Counted from the stretch's first letter, positions 1 to 12,229 are shown. The stretch is DNA of 64,000 bases from Tubiluchus corallicola (GCA_030141605.1 JAQGDQ010000051.1:1-64000); one strand, 5' to 3'. Notes: a model not told the origin generated them from the sequence alone. Numbers and translations: made by a program.

Positions 1-3000
1 GTAAATACCAGTATATGGGATTCTTACCATCACCATCTTGACGAATTCCAGAATATTCTTCATCTACTTGCTTTGCGTAGCCTTTCTGGATATTGTCACT
101 CATGGCCTTCTTATATAGTTCCATGTAATCGCTATCCTTTTCAAATTTCCTTTCCAGCATTAAGAAGTTTCTTAAGGCTACATGCCTGTTGTTAGGCAAT
201 TCAGGTGGATCTTGACGAAATGGAATCTTAAACTGGTAATGTCCATCAATGAGCTGTGCAGAATCAGTAGTAACTTTTAATGCCTGTGCATCTTCTACTG
301 ACATGCCAACCTTTGCTTCTCTGACTACACCACAGGAATCCATTTCCCAAAACTTTTGAACTTGTTTAAGCAACACATCACCATCCTCAGTCTTCGTGTA
401 ATTGCTAGTGCACTGCAAACTATTTGATGTTCCTCCCAATATGGACCAGCCCAGCGGACCTCTAACTGCTATGGGTTCATCATTACTACCTGATCTTGTC
501 TCATAGACTAGAAAACATCGCGTTGCATTTGTGCCTATCATTAGCGTAACCTCATTGATGTCAGCTGTGTAGAACGGAATGGACTTCAAGTGCTCAAAGG
601 TGTTCAGCTCCACCCTTTTTGGACACTTTGTGGAACTCAAATTTAAACCATTCATAGCTGCTACACTTGGTAATTTGATATACTCATCGCAGTCGATTCC
701 AGACACTAGCAAGTCAATTTTCTCAACTTGTCGCTGCTCTTTTCCACACACAGTAGTTATGGACACTGTACCTTTGGAACCTTCAACATTGAGGTATTGC
801 AGAAGCTTTTGCTCACAAAGGCAAGAGCTTGAACAACTGTCCAGCATTGCTAATGTTGTAACAGTTCTACCGTTCAATTCCGACTTAACAGTTACAGGAA
901 CAACTTGTAGAAAACAGCCAGGATCGACAAACTGTGTAGAATTACAACTCCTCAATTCTGGTACATTACGATTCTCAGTCTCAGTGACTTCAGCGACCAC
1001 TACAGTGCCAGTACCTCCAGAGTGGTCATCGATTTGACTTGGCCCGGCTCCATTTGGCGGATTGTATGAAACACTAGGTGTCTTTTGCTGCCCTGGTTGT
1101 TGTCGTCTTTCGGTTATGCCACCACGACCAAACCTCGGTAATGGATGCAACATTTGGTGATGCTTTGTGCGTGTTTTACAGTTCGTGTCTTTGCACTTCA
1201 TTCCTAGAGGGCACATCTTCGATCTATGATCTGGCTTAAAGCAATTTATGCAAAGCTTCTTTTTAAAAACAAATTGGAATCTGTCATCGGTAACATTCTT
1301 CTTAAAATCAGTGCAGTCTTCCAAACTGTGGTCTCTAAGACACATTGGACATTTAGCATTTTGCCTTGCCAATTCGGTGTTGAAGACCTTTGTACTTTTG
1401 CTCCTTTCCATCCTTTTCCCAGAAACACCTCTAGAGGATAATTGTTTGCTGCTCTCAAATATGTCACCGAAGACTGGGTGGTTGCTTGCTTTGGCCTTCT
1501 TGCAAACGAAATACACTAAATCTGCAAATGTGGCTTCCTTAATATGATGTTGATTATTAGAGTCATCTTCTTCAGTGAGCGTACTTAACCACTGGCTTCG
1601 CCATTGCATTGGTAACCGCCTCACAATCTTCTTTAAATTATCAGAAGCATTAATATCCGCGTGATAACCTAGACGCCCTAAAGCATCTCGGCAATCAACC
1701 AGTTTATCAGCATAATCTTGAAGCCCTTTCCTGTCACTGACCTTGAACTCTGGTCCATCAATTAATCCATTAATGTATGCTCGGGCTATCACATAAGGAG
1801 AGCCAAAACGCTCTTCCAAAAGCTTCTTTGCTTTCAAGAAGCCTTCACTTGGTTGCAGCGTCACACCGTTTTTAATCAGCTCATAAGCCTTACCAGTTGT
1901 ATATCGTTGTAAGAAGTGCAATTTTTCTCCATCGTCGCTGCATTTTGATTCAACATTGGCCTCAAATGAGCATAGAAAACGATGATAATCAGTTGGATCG
2001 CCATTAAATTCAGTTAGCGCTGATGCAGGTAAAGAAAAACCTCGTTTTATTGCATCTGCCATCTCCCTGATAACATTGACATTAGATGCAGATGGTGTAT
2101 TCCTCACCTGGGCATCGTCAAGACAGTCGTACGTTACATGTCCTTCTGCAACTTGAGCCCCGTCAACAACACGAGAAGTTGGGTTCACATGAACGAGTGT
2201 GTCTGCACTTGTGAATGCACCTGCATTCATTGCTGTTTGTCTGGCTTTATCCTGGGAACGCCCTTGCGATCTGTGGTGGGCAGTTCCATGTGCAGGTGTT
2301 ATGTGAGACAAGTGTGAATGCAACTCAACTGAATTTGCATCTCTTTCTTCTTCCTGCAAAATTCGCAAACTCTCTGTTGCTATCTTAAAATCAGTCTCTG
2401 CTCTAACTTTTTCACACTCTTGTTCAATTTTCAACTGTTGTTGTCTTAGCACTTGTTCACTTTGCAACTGTTGTTGTTTTAGCATTTGTTCACCTTGCAA
2501 CTGTTCAAGCTTTAGTTTTGCTTTATAGGCATCCACCTTTATTTTAGCGCTTGAACTCACGCTGCGTCGCGAGTTTGCCTGTGATGAGCGTGTGCGGGCG
2601 GATCCATGATCGCTACCCGGTGGTGCGGGCACTTCCGGTGGCTTGAGTGAATGCAAACGGGCGGATCCATGATCACTACCAGGAGAAGGTGCTGCATGTG
2701 GGCTTGGTTGCCATTTCTGTTGTAGATACGCCTCCACGTTTGCTTGCACGGCACTGTACTCACAGCTTTTGCCATCCATGTACTCACATATTTCATCTAA
2801 TTCACATTGTTCAGTCACTAATTGCTTCAAAGTCTCACAAGTGTTTAGAACCTCCTCATAGGCCTTTGTTAATGAATCGGCCTTTTCCTTTATTAGTTCA
2901 AAATCGGCATTCTGTCGTAGTAGTGACTTCAAACCATTAATCAGTCTTGTCATGTAGGCCACTTGACCTGACCTAGTTCTTTTTAACTTTTTAATGTTCT

Positions 3001-3136
3001 CAGACGGCATTAGAAATTGTTGCCAATCAGGAATTGCAGTAGTACCCGTGACAGTAGATTCAGCTCCCAGTGGGGTACTCTCATCACTAATATTATCTGC
3101 TTGCTGAGAAAGTTCCTTCTTTCCAGACTGTGACAT
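1..3136 (-). CDS. BEL/Pao retrotransposon polyprotein, 5' part (gag-like, zinc knuckles, protease, start of RT)
   Basis: An uninterrupted reading frame of 1,045 codons runs from an ATG at 3136 off the left window edge, so the 3' part (reverse transcriptase, RNase H, integrase) is not visible. Order of parts: a Gln/Glu-rich, probably coiled-coil N-terminus with two copies of a GSDHGSAR motif (about 2590-2690); a DUF1759-like gag domain from about residue 365 (TEFNGDPTDYHRFLCSFE); paired Cys/His zinc knuckles at about residues 595-650 (CPMCLRDH, then CINCFKPDHRSKMCPLGMKC); an aspartic protease site near residue 763 with AMLDSCSSSC; and a GPLGWSILGG stretch near residue 895, typical of BEL/Pao protease-RT linkers. 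The lead-in to RT (KFWEMDS) follows. The protease triplet reads D-S-C rather than D-S/T-G. The absence of stops or frameshifts suggests a young, possibly active copy. Family assignment is firm; the clade within BEL/Pao is not determined. Confidence 0.9.
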   Translation of the reverse strand, partial: MSQSGKKELSQQADNISDESTPLGAESTVTGTTAIPDWQQFLMPSENIKKLKRTRSGQVAYMTRLINGLKSLLRQNADFELIKEKADSLTKAYEEVLNTCETLKQLVTEQCELDEICEYMDGKSCEYSAVQANVEAYLQQKWQPSPHAAPSPGSDHGSARLHSLKPPEVPAPPGSDHGSARTRSSQANSRRSVSSSAKIKVDAYKAKLKLEQLQGEQMLKQQQLQSEQVLRQQQLKIEQECEKVRAETDFKIATESLRILQEEERDANSVELHSHLSHITPAHGTAHHRSQGRSQDKARQTAMNAGAFTSADTLVHVNPTSRVVDGAQVAEGHVTYDCLDDAQVRNTPSASNVNVIREMADAIKRGFSLPASALTEFNGDPTDYHRFLCSFEANVESKCSDDGEKLHFLQRYTTGKAYELIKNGVTLQPSEGFLKAKKLLEERFGSPYVIARAYINGLIDGPEFKVSDRKGLQDYADKLVDCRDALGRLGYHADINASDNLKKIVRRLPMQWRSQWLSTLTEEDDSNNQHHIKEATFADLVYFVCKKAKASNHPVFGDIFESSKQLSSRGVSGKRMERSKSTKVFNTELARQNAKCPMCLRDHSLEDCTDFKKNVTDDRFQFVFKKKLCINCFKPDHRSKMCPLGMKCKDTNCKTRTKHHQMLHPLPRFGRGGITERRQQPGQQKTPSVSYNPPNGAGPSQIDDHSGGTGTVVVAEVTETENRNVPELRSCNSTQFVDPGCFLQVVPVTVKSELNGRTVTTLAMLDSCSSSCLCEQKLLQYLNVEGSKGTVSITTVCGKEQRQVEKIDLLVSGIDCDEYIKLPSVAAMNGLNLSSTKCPKRVELNTFEHLKSIPFYTADINEVTLMIGTNATRCFLVYETRSGSNDEPIAVRGPLGWSILGGTSNSLQCTSNYTKTEDGDVLLKQVQKFWEMDSCGVVREAKVGMSVEDAQALKVTTDSAQLIDGHYQFKIPFRQDPPELPNNRHVALRNFLMLERKFEKDSDYMELYKKAMSDNIQKGYAKQVDEEYSGIRQDGDGKNPIYWYL

Positions 3137-3900
3137 TACTATTTCCACACAGCAGTCTAAAGTTTTTACAGCAACGTAGCAGTAGTTGTCCTACACTCAG
3201 TGTTAACAGCAAAGTAGGTCAAGCTCAGAGTTGTGTACCTGTATAGGCTACAGCATGGCTTCTAATCTTCCACAGTTCACTGTTGTAAAAAATAAACTTT
3301 CCACAGCAAATGTCTGCATAATAGTTCAGTCAGGTTAATGTTGTAATCACAGAAAACACTGTAAACAGAGGTTAATACCACTGAATGCTTTATTAACATA
3401 ATTAGTATGTCCAGTATAACATAAATGTTCAACAGCTCCCATAAGTGGATTAACCTGACTGTTCAGAGCACAGGTGTGTAATGACAGACAGGTGACTAGC
3501 AGGTAACAAACAGAAAAGCTGGCCAAAACCAAAAGCTTTACATTCACGTCACAGATGGCGCCTCGTGCACGATAAGTAAGATTAACAAAAAGAAAGCTAA
3601 GTCTGCTACAACAGCAATTACAATAAGTGTTTATACGTTAGACAGTTTATTAACGTGATCAGTCTTAATGGGATAGTTGATTAACATTGATGTGTTGTTC
3701 GCACCTTGTCTATATTCCCCTGCTGCCCAGCAATGTAAGTTTTGTAAGTTGTGTTTTCTGAGATTGGGCAATTTGTAATTTATTAAGTTTAGCTGGAACC
3801 TATAATAAAAAGTGCTCTGTCTTGAGCAACACAGCAGAATTTGCCACCTCTTTTTACCGTTTCTATTAGTTACATTTCGTCACCGGATTGCAACTCGGTA
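3137..3900 (-). mobile_element. Probable 5' leader (and perhaps part of the LTR) of the BEL/Pao element
   Basis: This stretch lies directly upstream of the polyprotein ATG and has no recognisable host gene. It contains an inverted repeat with arms near 3331-3346 and 3449-3464 (core cagtcaggttaat). A sequence on the minus strand at about 3876-3889 (cggtgacgaaatg) resembles the zone that follows LTRs in many elements, which would place the LTR further right, up to about 4.5 kb. The second LTR lies outside the window, so the LTR boundary cannot be fixed. A 66-codon frame inside (3347-3547) is probably not a gene. Confidence 0.4.
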
Positions 3901-3979
3901 CATAAATTTGATCATCTGAATATTTATAGTTTCAATTGATCAAAAACAGTTATATTTGAGAACAATATAACTTTCAACC

Positions 3980-4081
3980 TTAAAACACTTACCCAATGTT
4001 TAAAACATTTAAGACGCCTATCCATTGTTTAAAACACTTAAGACGCCTATCCATTATTCAAAAAACACCTAAGACGCCAAT
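3980..4081. repeat. Three tandem copies of a ~30-bp unit
   Basis: The unit ccattgtttaaaacacttaa followed by gacgcctat is repeated three times with a few substitutions and 29-31 bp spacing. It may belong to the LTR of the neighbouring retroelement or be an independent minisatellite. Confidence 0.7.
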
Positions 4082-6014
4082 GAATCATTCCCTGGCATGG
4101 CCTGTTAAATAAATTATGTAAATAGTGTCTCCTCTTGTATGAGTACTTTTGTAGTTGTGTGCTCTGGTTTATTGTAATTTCAGTAATTTTAATGTTTTAA
4201 TGTGTAGTCATAATGTTTTATATATATTTTGTTTAGTTCATATGTATGTTTTATATGGAATTTAAGTCTGAATTTAAGGCCCTGTTTTTATGCAATTCAT
4301 CGCTGTGCTGGCAAAAAAGAAATTGTTTTAATTTTTGTGCTTGTCGTTGTTTTAGTTTTTATCTTTAAAGCTGACGATTTGATTCCATCATTGGTCGTTT
4401 CTAGTGTTTCTCTTACTTTTAAATGGTATCACTTTTAACCAAAATAAAGAAAATTAATTTGAATTTACTCGAGCAAGAAGAAATGCAAGATGAAGCATTT
4501 GTAACATTCCTAGAATTGTATGGCATTTCTCTGTTGCACACTCTTTGTTATTGATCTCGTTAATTACTCTTGCTTTTGCTTTTGCCATCGCTTACCGCTA
4601 ACCACCTTCAATCAGTGAGAAAAATTCGCGAGTGAAAATGAAATTACAGGCCCGAAATACTGAAATATTAGAAGCCACCTAATATTCAACTGAATAAATG
4701 CAATTGAATACATTTAGCTTCGAAGAAGAAAGACAACTTCTCTTTTGCTATAATCTTTTACAGAATTCGGGCGACCATACTCTTATTTAGTTTTAGTACT
4801 AAAAACCTACTTTTTGGATATTGAGTGTTATTTGCGAATGATCATTTTCCCACGAAAAATTAAAAGGAGATATTCACTTGAACTATGAAAAATACAGGGT
4901 AACTTAATTTGCAAGATTGTATCTATTGTATCTTCACTTCACTTCAGTAAAGTGAAATCTGTATGAAGACTACACTGCCAGTGTATTTAAGATCTGCCAT
5001 GGCTGGATCTAGAAACTTTTCACCTGCTGGTGAGGTGTTCATCTCAAGTTGAAGCAATTATTCTCAATTATTCCTATTGCTTATGTGAACAACTCAAAAC
5101 AAGACAAGCTTAGCTTTATGGCAATGATGTAGCGTTCCACAAGGCCTGCGTAATGAAACGATTGTAGCATGACCGAAATTTTGATAGGTATTCTGAATCC
5201 TGAACCTGACGATCAATTAAACAGAGATATGCTATTTAGCAAACAGAATAACTAAATTATGAAAGACCAAGATATTTATTTCTCTTTTTTGTCTATTACC
5301 AGTAAGCACTTGAGCGATTGAGCCTATATTGTAAACAAAATGGGCCCGCATTTGACACACATTTGGACACAAGACATAGATAATTTGGACGCATAAGTTA
5401 TTTAGACACAAGAATTTGACACTTGTAAAAGTAGGACATTTAGACATGTACAGCATACTTCTCGTAGTTCAACGTTTACTCGTCAGAAGTAACCACAATG
5501 ATGAACAGTAACTCGCTTTTGATGAACCCAGGCAAAAATCCATGACAAATAAAATCATTCCATTAATCACGAGTAACGACAAAAGCTTTTGATAAGACTA
5601 ACAACTTTAACAACTTAACTATCTTTCATTTTTAACACGAATTAGCTTGTTTTGAGTTGTTCTCTTGATAAGACTATACAAAATATAAACAACAGCTCCA
5701 TAACATTTTTAATAGTTCCTAAGTAGTTTGTGGGAATCTGACGTGTGTATGAGTCTGTATTTTGTTTTTAAGCTAGTATTTAACCAAACTGACGCAGTTT
5801 TGTGCTCAAATGTAGAGTTGTGCGTAGTCTGAACGTTTAGGCTTTTCGTTTCTTTGGTAGCCTTAGGTCCGTGAAACCCTTAACCTGTCCCTGGCAGCAG
5901 TACATTCGTCGTGTATAAGATGGATCTTGTAAAGCAGAATGTACGGTGTAAATGAAGCGATAGAGTGTGATGTGCAGCAGAAAACAGTACGATACTTGAT
6001 CGTTATTTCAATAA
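4082..6014. other. No recognisable gene
   Basis: AT-rich sequence with only short open frames. I see no exon that continues the receptor gene at 6035-6713, although this is where its next exon would be expected unless the intron is long. Short echoes of 'atttggacacaaga' occur at 5360-5450. Confidence 0.5.
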
Positions 6015-6034
6015 TTATTCAGAGTTATTCTTAC

Positions 6035-6713
6035 CTCTGCTTTCATTGTGGACATGTGAAAAGGCTTCATGCACGCTGTCAATCGCATTGTTTTCCAAAA
6101 TATCAAATATAAGGTAGTCGACAACTTCTAATCCGTTCTCAATTAATGCTGCCTTTGCTAGGCGAGATGCACTTTGCCACAGAGTTTCCGAAACTGTGAT
6201 TAAAGCAACTTTTGACCATTGAAAGTATTTCATAAGTTCTACTAAAATTGGTGCAACTTTAGTATAAGGAGAAACTGTTCTGAAAAAAGTTGGGTAGTGT
6301 TCTATATTTGAAAACGTTGGTTCAAAACAGCCCCAAGAAACCATGGGTTTTTTCCACTTTCCAGCTAGAAGTCCCCCACTAGCGCACACATTATCACAGC
6401 CTGGTCCAATGAATGCGTCAACATTCTCTTTTGCCCAAAGATGCACAATCCTTTCCAAACCCGTAGCTTCGTCACATGCAGTGTTCGCATAAGTATAATT
6501 CAGCGTGTGGCCATTCAACGTAATGGCAGTGAAGTCGGATTGTTCAGACATTACTTCTTCTATCGCTCGCTGAGCAGGCTTTAAAAGTTTCTTCCCGATT
6601 ATCCACGAACCTGAAGTGGGCAACAAAATGCCGAGACGGAAATGCTCTGTCATTGTTAACGGGAAAGTGTTAATGAGTAGCATGATGCTAATGACAGGAA
6701 GAGAAGCCTGCAT
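6035..6713 (-). CDS. First coding exon of an ANF-receptor family membrane receptor (receptor guanylate cyclase / natriuretic peptide receptor type), partial
   Basis: The exon gives 226 residues plus one base and ends at a good donor (GCAGAG|GTAAGA, intron starts at 6034). Residues 1-22 look like a signal peptide. The rest is the N-terminal lobe of a periplasmic-binding-like ligand domain: GILLPTSGSWIIG near residue 28, GPGCDNVCASGG at 103-114, MVSWGCFEP at 124-132, then YPTFFRTVSPYTKVAPILVE at 140-159 and WSKVALITV. The paired Cys in GPGC..C and the WGC motif match natriuretic-peptide-receptor-like extracellular domains better than glutamate receptors. In that family, ligand binding outside the cell controls a cytoplasmic kinase-homology and cyclase module. 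No later exon is visible, and a BEL/Pao element sits 3 kb downstream. The gene may have a long intron or may be truncated; the window cannot tell. Confidence 0.8.
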
Positions 6714-6719
6714 GATTGT

Positions 6720-7855
6720 CCCCTCGCACGAGTGAGAGAGTCAATTAAGTATTATTTCGTGAAGACTCGCGTCTCCAACGCTACAGAGGATATTGATTCA
6801 GAAGCCAGTAAACACCTGAAACAAGTAAACATGGAGTAATGGCGTTGTATAATAATAATTAGAAATCTGTGCACCTGCCGGTTCTGATAGTATCAGTTTG
6901 AACTTTGTAACCTGGGCGAAGTAATATGATTCTAAATTTCGAAATAAAAATAGTATCTACCTTCATCTGCAGACAATTCCTCTGGCCATCTTTTTTCTCT
7001 ATAAATTCTGTCTGTTGCTACACGCCCGTATTTGTATCTTTCATATTTATCTCGTTTGCTTATTATTTTTAGGTAAGATTTGTCCACCAGGAGGTCGTGT
7101 CAGTATTTCTTTAAAACCGTTTTTCGTAGGCGTTTTGCTGAAAGTCCAAGATGTGTCTTATCTACAGAAGTTATCTTTTGCTAATAGCTTTTTGTACATG
7201 GTTCTTTACTATTTTTCTGTTAGAGACTTTTATTAGAGATGTTTGTTTGATGCACATCAGGTTTCTGTATTATCGCTGCTGAAATGCAACCTACCTTTTT
7301 TGTTGTGTTACCCTCATTATCTACAGTTCAGAATCCTTCAACTGAATACTACGTCAAAGGTTAAATTAAACCGGATTTTATGAATATATTTGTACATCTG
7401 TAAAAAGATAGCTGGCCGGCTTTAGAGGCGAAGTAACTATAAAAGTCCATTGATCAAAAGAAAAAAAGAAATAACTACATTCTTGCAACATAAAATTTTC
7501 ATTCGAGTTTTACTGTTCACTTTCTCCTGTACGCTGACAAACTAACTTGTGTAAATTGGTGTTTTATTCAATACGCATGCACACAATGTAAAGTGTGTAT
7601 GTGTCTGTCTTCCCCAATTCAAGTTCCTCTCACTAATGAAAGGTCGTTTTCATTTCCTTACCTAACAAACATTCCAGTCCTTAGAGTGGAAGTTACTAGA
7701 AGCCATTTCTTTTGCACTTGTTTTAAAGCATATTTTACAACTGACCTAGTTAATGTTAAAATTACATGATGCGTATAGGCGCTTGAGAGAGCTCAGAGAA
7801 TGTAAAAAATCAAACGTAAGAAATAAATCTTCTAAGATAAAGTAAGGGAAAGCAA
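6720..7855. other. Upstream of the receptor exon; no gene seen
   Basis: This holds the presumed promoter side of the minus-strand receptor gene. No TATA-like or other control element stands out, and the open frames are short and compositionally ordinary. Confidence 0.4.
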
Positions 7856-8310
7856 GAGATAAGTTATAAGGTAAGGCAATGTAAGGTATGTTAAGGTAAG
7901 ATAAAGTAAGATAAGAGAAGGTTAGGTAAGGTAAAGTAAGACAAGGTAAGGTAAGGTAAGGTAAAATATGGTAAGCTGTAGTGAGATGAACAAGATGAGG
8001 TACGGTGAGGTAAGGTAAGGTAAGGTAAGGTGAGGTAAAGTAAGGTAAGGTAAGGTAAAGTAAGGTAAGGTAAGGTAAGGTAAGCTAAGGTAAGGTAAGG
8101 TAAGGTAACGTAACGTAAGGTAAGGTGGGGCTGCAAGGTAAGGTAAGGTAAGGTGAACTAAGCTAAGGTAAGGTAAAATAAAGTAAAGCAAGCTTAGGTA
8201 AAGTAAGGTAAGATAAGGCAAGGTAAGGTAAAGTAAGGTAAGCTAAGCTAAGGTAAGGTAAGAAAATGTAAAGTAATGTAAGGTCATTTAAGGTAAGATA
8301 AGCTAAGCTT
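7842..8310. repeat. GGTAA pentanucleotide microsatellite (degenerate)
   Basis: About 470 bp are built of ggtaa/agtaa/gataa pentamers, purest at 8008-8130 and more diverged at the edges. Read on the minus strand it gives artificial Tyr/Leu/Thr frames. It is a simple repeat, not a gene. Confidence 0.95.
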
Positions 8311-11300
8311 TATTTAATATTAATTATCTACATGTGCATAAAATAACCTGAAAAATTAAAGTTTTTCTTGACATTTGTTGTTAGAATAACTAACGTTTCA
8401 TAATGTTCCTGCTGTTTTTCGGTTTTCATAAATGTTTATGATTTTCATGCAATGGTTACGAAATTACATTCTTGATATTTAAAGCTCTGGGTAGTGCAAA
8501 AATAGTTTCTAAAGCGGTAATAATCCAAATCGTGCACTTTTCAAGCGTTTGTAGCTAATTCAATTACACACATTAGCATTTTAACCAGCCGAGAAAATGC
8601 AGCTGGCAACGGTACAAATAAACAGACATGCTAGAGTTACTCCGTGTTCTAAATTTTTGTGAACAAAACGGATCCATGGCAACGGTAAACCATGTTATAA
8701 TTGCCGTATCCGGGGTGTTGGGCAGAAAAAACGCTGTAAGCGTGTAACCCAGTACTTTGCATTCCGGATCAATTTTTATAAAACATTCATTGATATAAAC
8801 CCAAAATTGCATTCTGTCTATTTAACTGACCGTTATAGGATGAGATTTAACATCACATAAAGTGATGTTAAAGGATGTTTATAGGATATTTCGTTTTATA
8901 TATGTATGTATATATATATATATATATGTAGCTGATGTAGGGTGTTTACTTAAGAAAGCGTACTTGTACTTAATATTAAATGGTCAATTCAACTCCATGA
9001 TTCGCGTTTTGTTTTAGCTGAAACGTTTGATTAGCCTAATTAAAAACACGCAGCATAATTTAGGCCGCAGTATCATCCGTCCTGCCTCCGCTATGAACGG
9101 ACGGGAGTCCAATATAATTATTATTTCTCATTCTAGTACGACTCTCTTCACTAGCTTGTGCAATATCACAATGTATATTCTTAGAAATAAATCTGACTTC
9201 AGACAAACATTTAATTATCGCGCTATATCAACACTATTATAAAGCAAGCTTCTGGAATGTATAATTTTTACAAGCTGCAACGAAATATATATGTCCGCGC
9301 GCAGTATTCTGTCTAAATTACTGACTTGCATCAAAACTATTTGCATGATCCTGGCTAAATTTGTTTGTGAGCTGAAAGTATTTTTGTAACAAATATATGA
9401 TCTCGTCTCCCACTAGATAATACAAAAACTATAACAACTCTCGCATTGTCATAGACTCATAGCTAGGCTAGGTATCGCTTTTACAGTTTCCCCCAGCCAA
9501 CTTTTTCTGACTTCTCATTAAAGAACTGACAGAATGTCAAAATGTTGGCCGTTTGTTCTTTCATACCATGGCAAGTCTCATTCGATCATAACCTGTCTTT
9601 CTAATTGCTCGTTCATTGTGAATTAAAGTTTTTGTGTAGCCTTTTTTGAATTTTGTTATGCGAGTAAACGTGTAATGAATTTTTTACTAGAAAACTCTTT
9701 ATACTAAAATCTCACTTGCGTCCAACATACTTGCTATAAGATCACTTGCATCACGTGATCACATATGATACACGTGGGCAGATTTACAAGCCTGTAGAGA
9801 CTTCATTATTTTATCGCATCCTTTTTATTAGACTAATACTTACCTTGTCACATGATGCTGATGTCACTCGTTTTTCGCATCTTTACTATCCCCTACTTTT
9901 CTGCGACTTTGGAATATCCACATCACAACGCTGACGTTAGTCTATCTTTCTAAACTGTTCTAAAAGGTTTCTCGATGTTTTACGCAACTCTTAGAGTGGA
10001 GGAGCCATATAATCTACATTCCCTTGGCGCATGTCCGATATTTGCTAAATTGTGGTAATTAGGAACACCTCACAAGCACTAGCAGTATACTAAAACCTTT
10101 CGTCTTACTGATGCTGCACGCATCTTCTGCACAGGTAAGACAAATCAATTTTATGCCGCATTCAGGTGCGCGTCTCTAGAGACTAAGAATTAGCTACTCG
10201 TTCAAATATATTCTAATCTCTAAAGATTAAGCGATGATATTAGCACTCTGACTGAGAAGCGTTGAATGCACGCGGAGCATAAATGAACCCAAATTCGATG
10301 TGTAAACCTATCCGACATACACCTAAGACAAAAGACAACAGCAATGACAACGACAACATCATCATCATCACATCATCTTCATCTTTAATAATAACAGCAG
10401 CAGTTTCAGTTTTCGATTTTGACCAAAAATGTGAGAAAAATGTGAAGTTAACAGGCAAATTATATCTAACGTCTCTTGTTAGTGAGCACCTTTTTCAAAG
10501 GAAAGGACAAGTCTCTTAGCATGTCTGGTTTATTTTACTGCTATGGTGAACTTGGAAAAGTATAAAAAAGAAATTTGCAGAAAAGTGTCTATAAAGCATA
10601 AAGTTAATTTATGATACAGAATTTATACTATTATTCACTTGACATACTTTTGTGACTGGTGGACTTCCTGAAGTTTTGTAGGCGCATCATGGCTTTCTGT
10701 CGCGCAATGTTTAAACTAATTCAAGCTTCTGCAGCTCAGTTAGTGCTCGCGCAAAAATATCACAAAATTAGTCAACTAATTTTAGTAAAAGTTAAGTTAT
10801 ACTTTTGAAGTAAATTGACAATGCGATGCTTTTCTTCAGTCGACGCGTAACGTTTTCGGTGGAAAGATGGGTATTCAAAATGTGAGCACTCAAGCGTGGA
10901 ATGATCGTGACTTCAACGTGATTTTAGTAGTTACACGAAACGCTTGCTACACTTTTATTACTAAATCCTTTTAAAAATTTTCGTGTGAGAAGCCTAACAT
11001 CCCCGGAGGCTTGGTCTTTCCCGCAACGAACTTCTCACATTTTGTCAGTTGATTTGCTTTCACTGCCTGTTCTTTTTAGACCTGTTTTTTTATAGTATAA
11101 AAGATTATAAGTTCCGTTTATCGTCATATAAGATATACAAATATAAAATAAAATTATTATTATTTATAAGCTTAGTAAAAATGAAGAATAGCATATGCAG
11201 CAAAAATCGTTAGAAAGTTCGATTCTGTAGCTTACATATTTTTATGACATGGAGATGTTGAAATCCACTGACTTATTTACCTGCTTATGTTGCAGTGAGT

Positions 11301-11440
11301 TAGGCTTATAAATTTGTCTTTTATTAGTTGATCAATAAAAATAGTAATGTGCGAGCTAAGTAAAAAGCGCGCCATATACAAGTACCAAAAATTCAATCTA
11401 AAATAATAAAAGCAAAAAAACGCGACAATTACAATAGAAT
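8311..11440. other. Gene-poor intergenic DNA
   Basis: No recognisable coding exon, RNA gene or transposon end. A short (TA)n run lies at 8899-8930 and a CAT/CAA-rich patch at 10330-10385. Other frames here are short and lack family features. Confidence 0.5.
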
Positions 11441-11442
11441 AA

Positions 11443-11640
11443 TTACGCTAGATCTAAAATTACAATTGAATACAAACTAAGAAACATTGTCATTTTGATT
11501 TTTAGCTGATGTATATTTCTAACATTGTTTACTTCACATGGAATATCAGTCCATTCAATGGCGTCGTTGCATTTAAATATTTCAAAAAAAATTGTTTTAC
11601 ATTTGGGAGCATGGAAATTGATGTCTAGCCTTACGAACAT
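11443..11640 (-). pseudogene. Possible non-LTR retroelement RT C-terminal remnant
   Basis: The minus strand encodes an end of the form AIEWTDIPCEVNNVRNIHQL. It resembles the 'WN-x-LP-x-E(I/V)...FK' segment found at the C-terminus of many LINE reverse transcriptases. Only this short region is convincing, and the frame upstream is low-complexity. It lies just downstream of another retroelement-like fragment (11835-12221) in the same orientation, but the two need not be one element. Confidence 0.35.
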
Positions 11641-11834
11641 GTAGGCCTTTATAATAAATAAAAAAATTTTAAAATATTTGGTAATGAATTGTTCAAGAAG
11701 TTGTATACAAAACAGCGTTTTTAAGTTTATTAATGGCATTGTCAATAGTATAGTAATTTATTGATTTTTGGCCAAAACGGCCGATCAAATAACAAGCTTA
11801 TACTTACAAATTTTATCTACAAATGCGAACAAAC

Positions 11835-12221
11835 TTAGCTATATATAGCACATTGAACAGTGACATCATGAGATCGCATCATACAAGCTAGTTTGTCATC
11901 AATATTTAAAAAGTAAAAATCTGGAATAGAACGTGTGATTGTACTCATAAGGAAGTTACGGGCGATGCTGTGTATATAGCAAAATAGAAGAAAATGAATT
12001 TCGATACCAAATTCGTTACAGCTGGCACATAAACGCTCCTCTCGCCGAATTATATGCCTCTCGTTTAAATAAGCAGTCAGTGAACGCTTTGTTCTAAGCT
12101 TAGTCATTGTTTTTCGATCTTTCACATTCTTTACACTTACCAAATACGATTCAAATTTAAAATCCGTTTTACATTTACTGTAAAAAAATAACTTTGACAT
12201 TTCGACTAATGAATTTTTCAA
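11835..12221 (-). pseudogene. Retroelement C-terminal fragment (zinc-finger-like 'ERLCASC...IHFLLFC' region)
   Basis: A 128-codon minus-strand frame carries RREERLCASCNEFGIEIHFL followed by LFC. The pattern of an acidic/basic lead, C-x2-C, then 'E-x-H-F-L-x(2)-C' is seen downstream of reverse transcriptase in several LINE families. The preceding KDRKTMTKLRTKRSLTAYL segment also fits that context. The upstream RT domain is absent, so this is probably a truncated insertion. It could instead be a chance resemblance in a spurious frame. Confidence 0.5.
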
Positions 12222-12229
12222 TTAGTAAC

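Noticed and set aside
3347-3547. 66-codon minus-strand frame with a signal-peptide-like start
   Set aside because: It lies in the leader of the BEL/Pao element, with no family resemblance; a hydrophobic start alone is weak evidence.
7891-8221. Leu-Thr-Leu-Pro-Tyr repeat frames
   Set aside because: Products of the GGTAA array.
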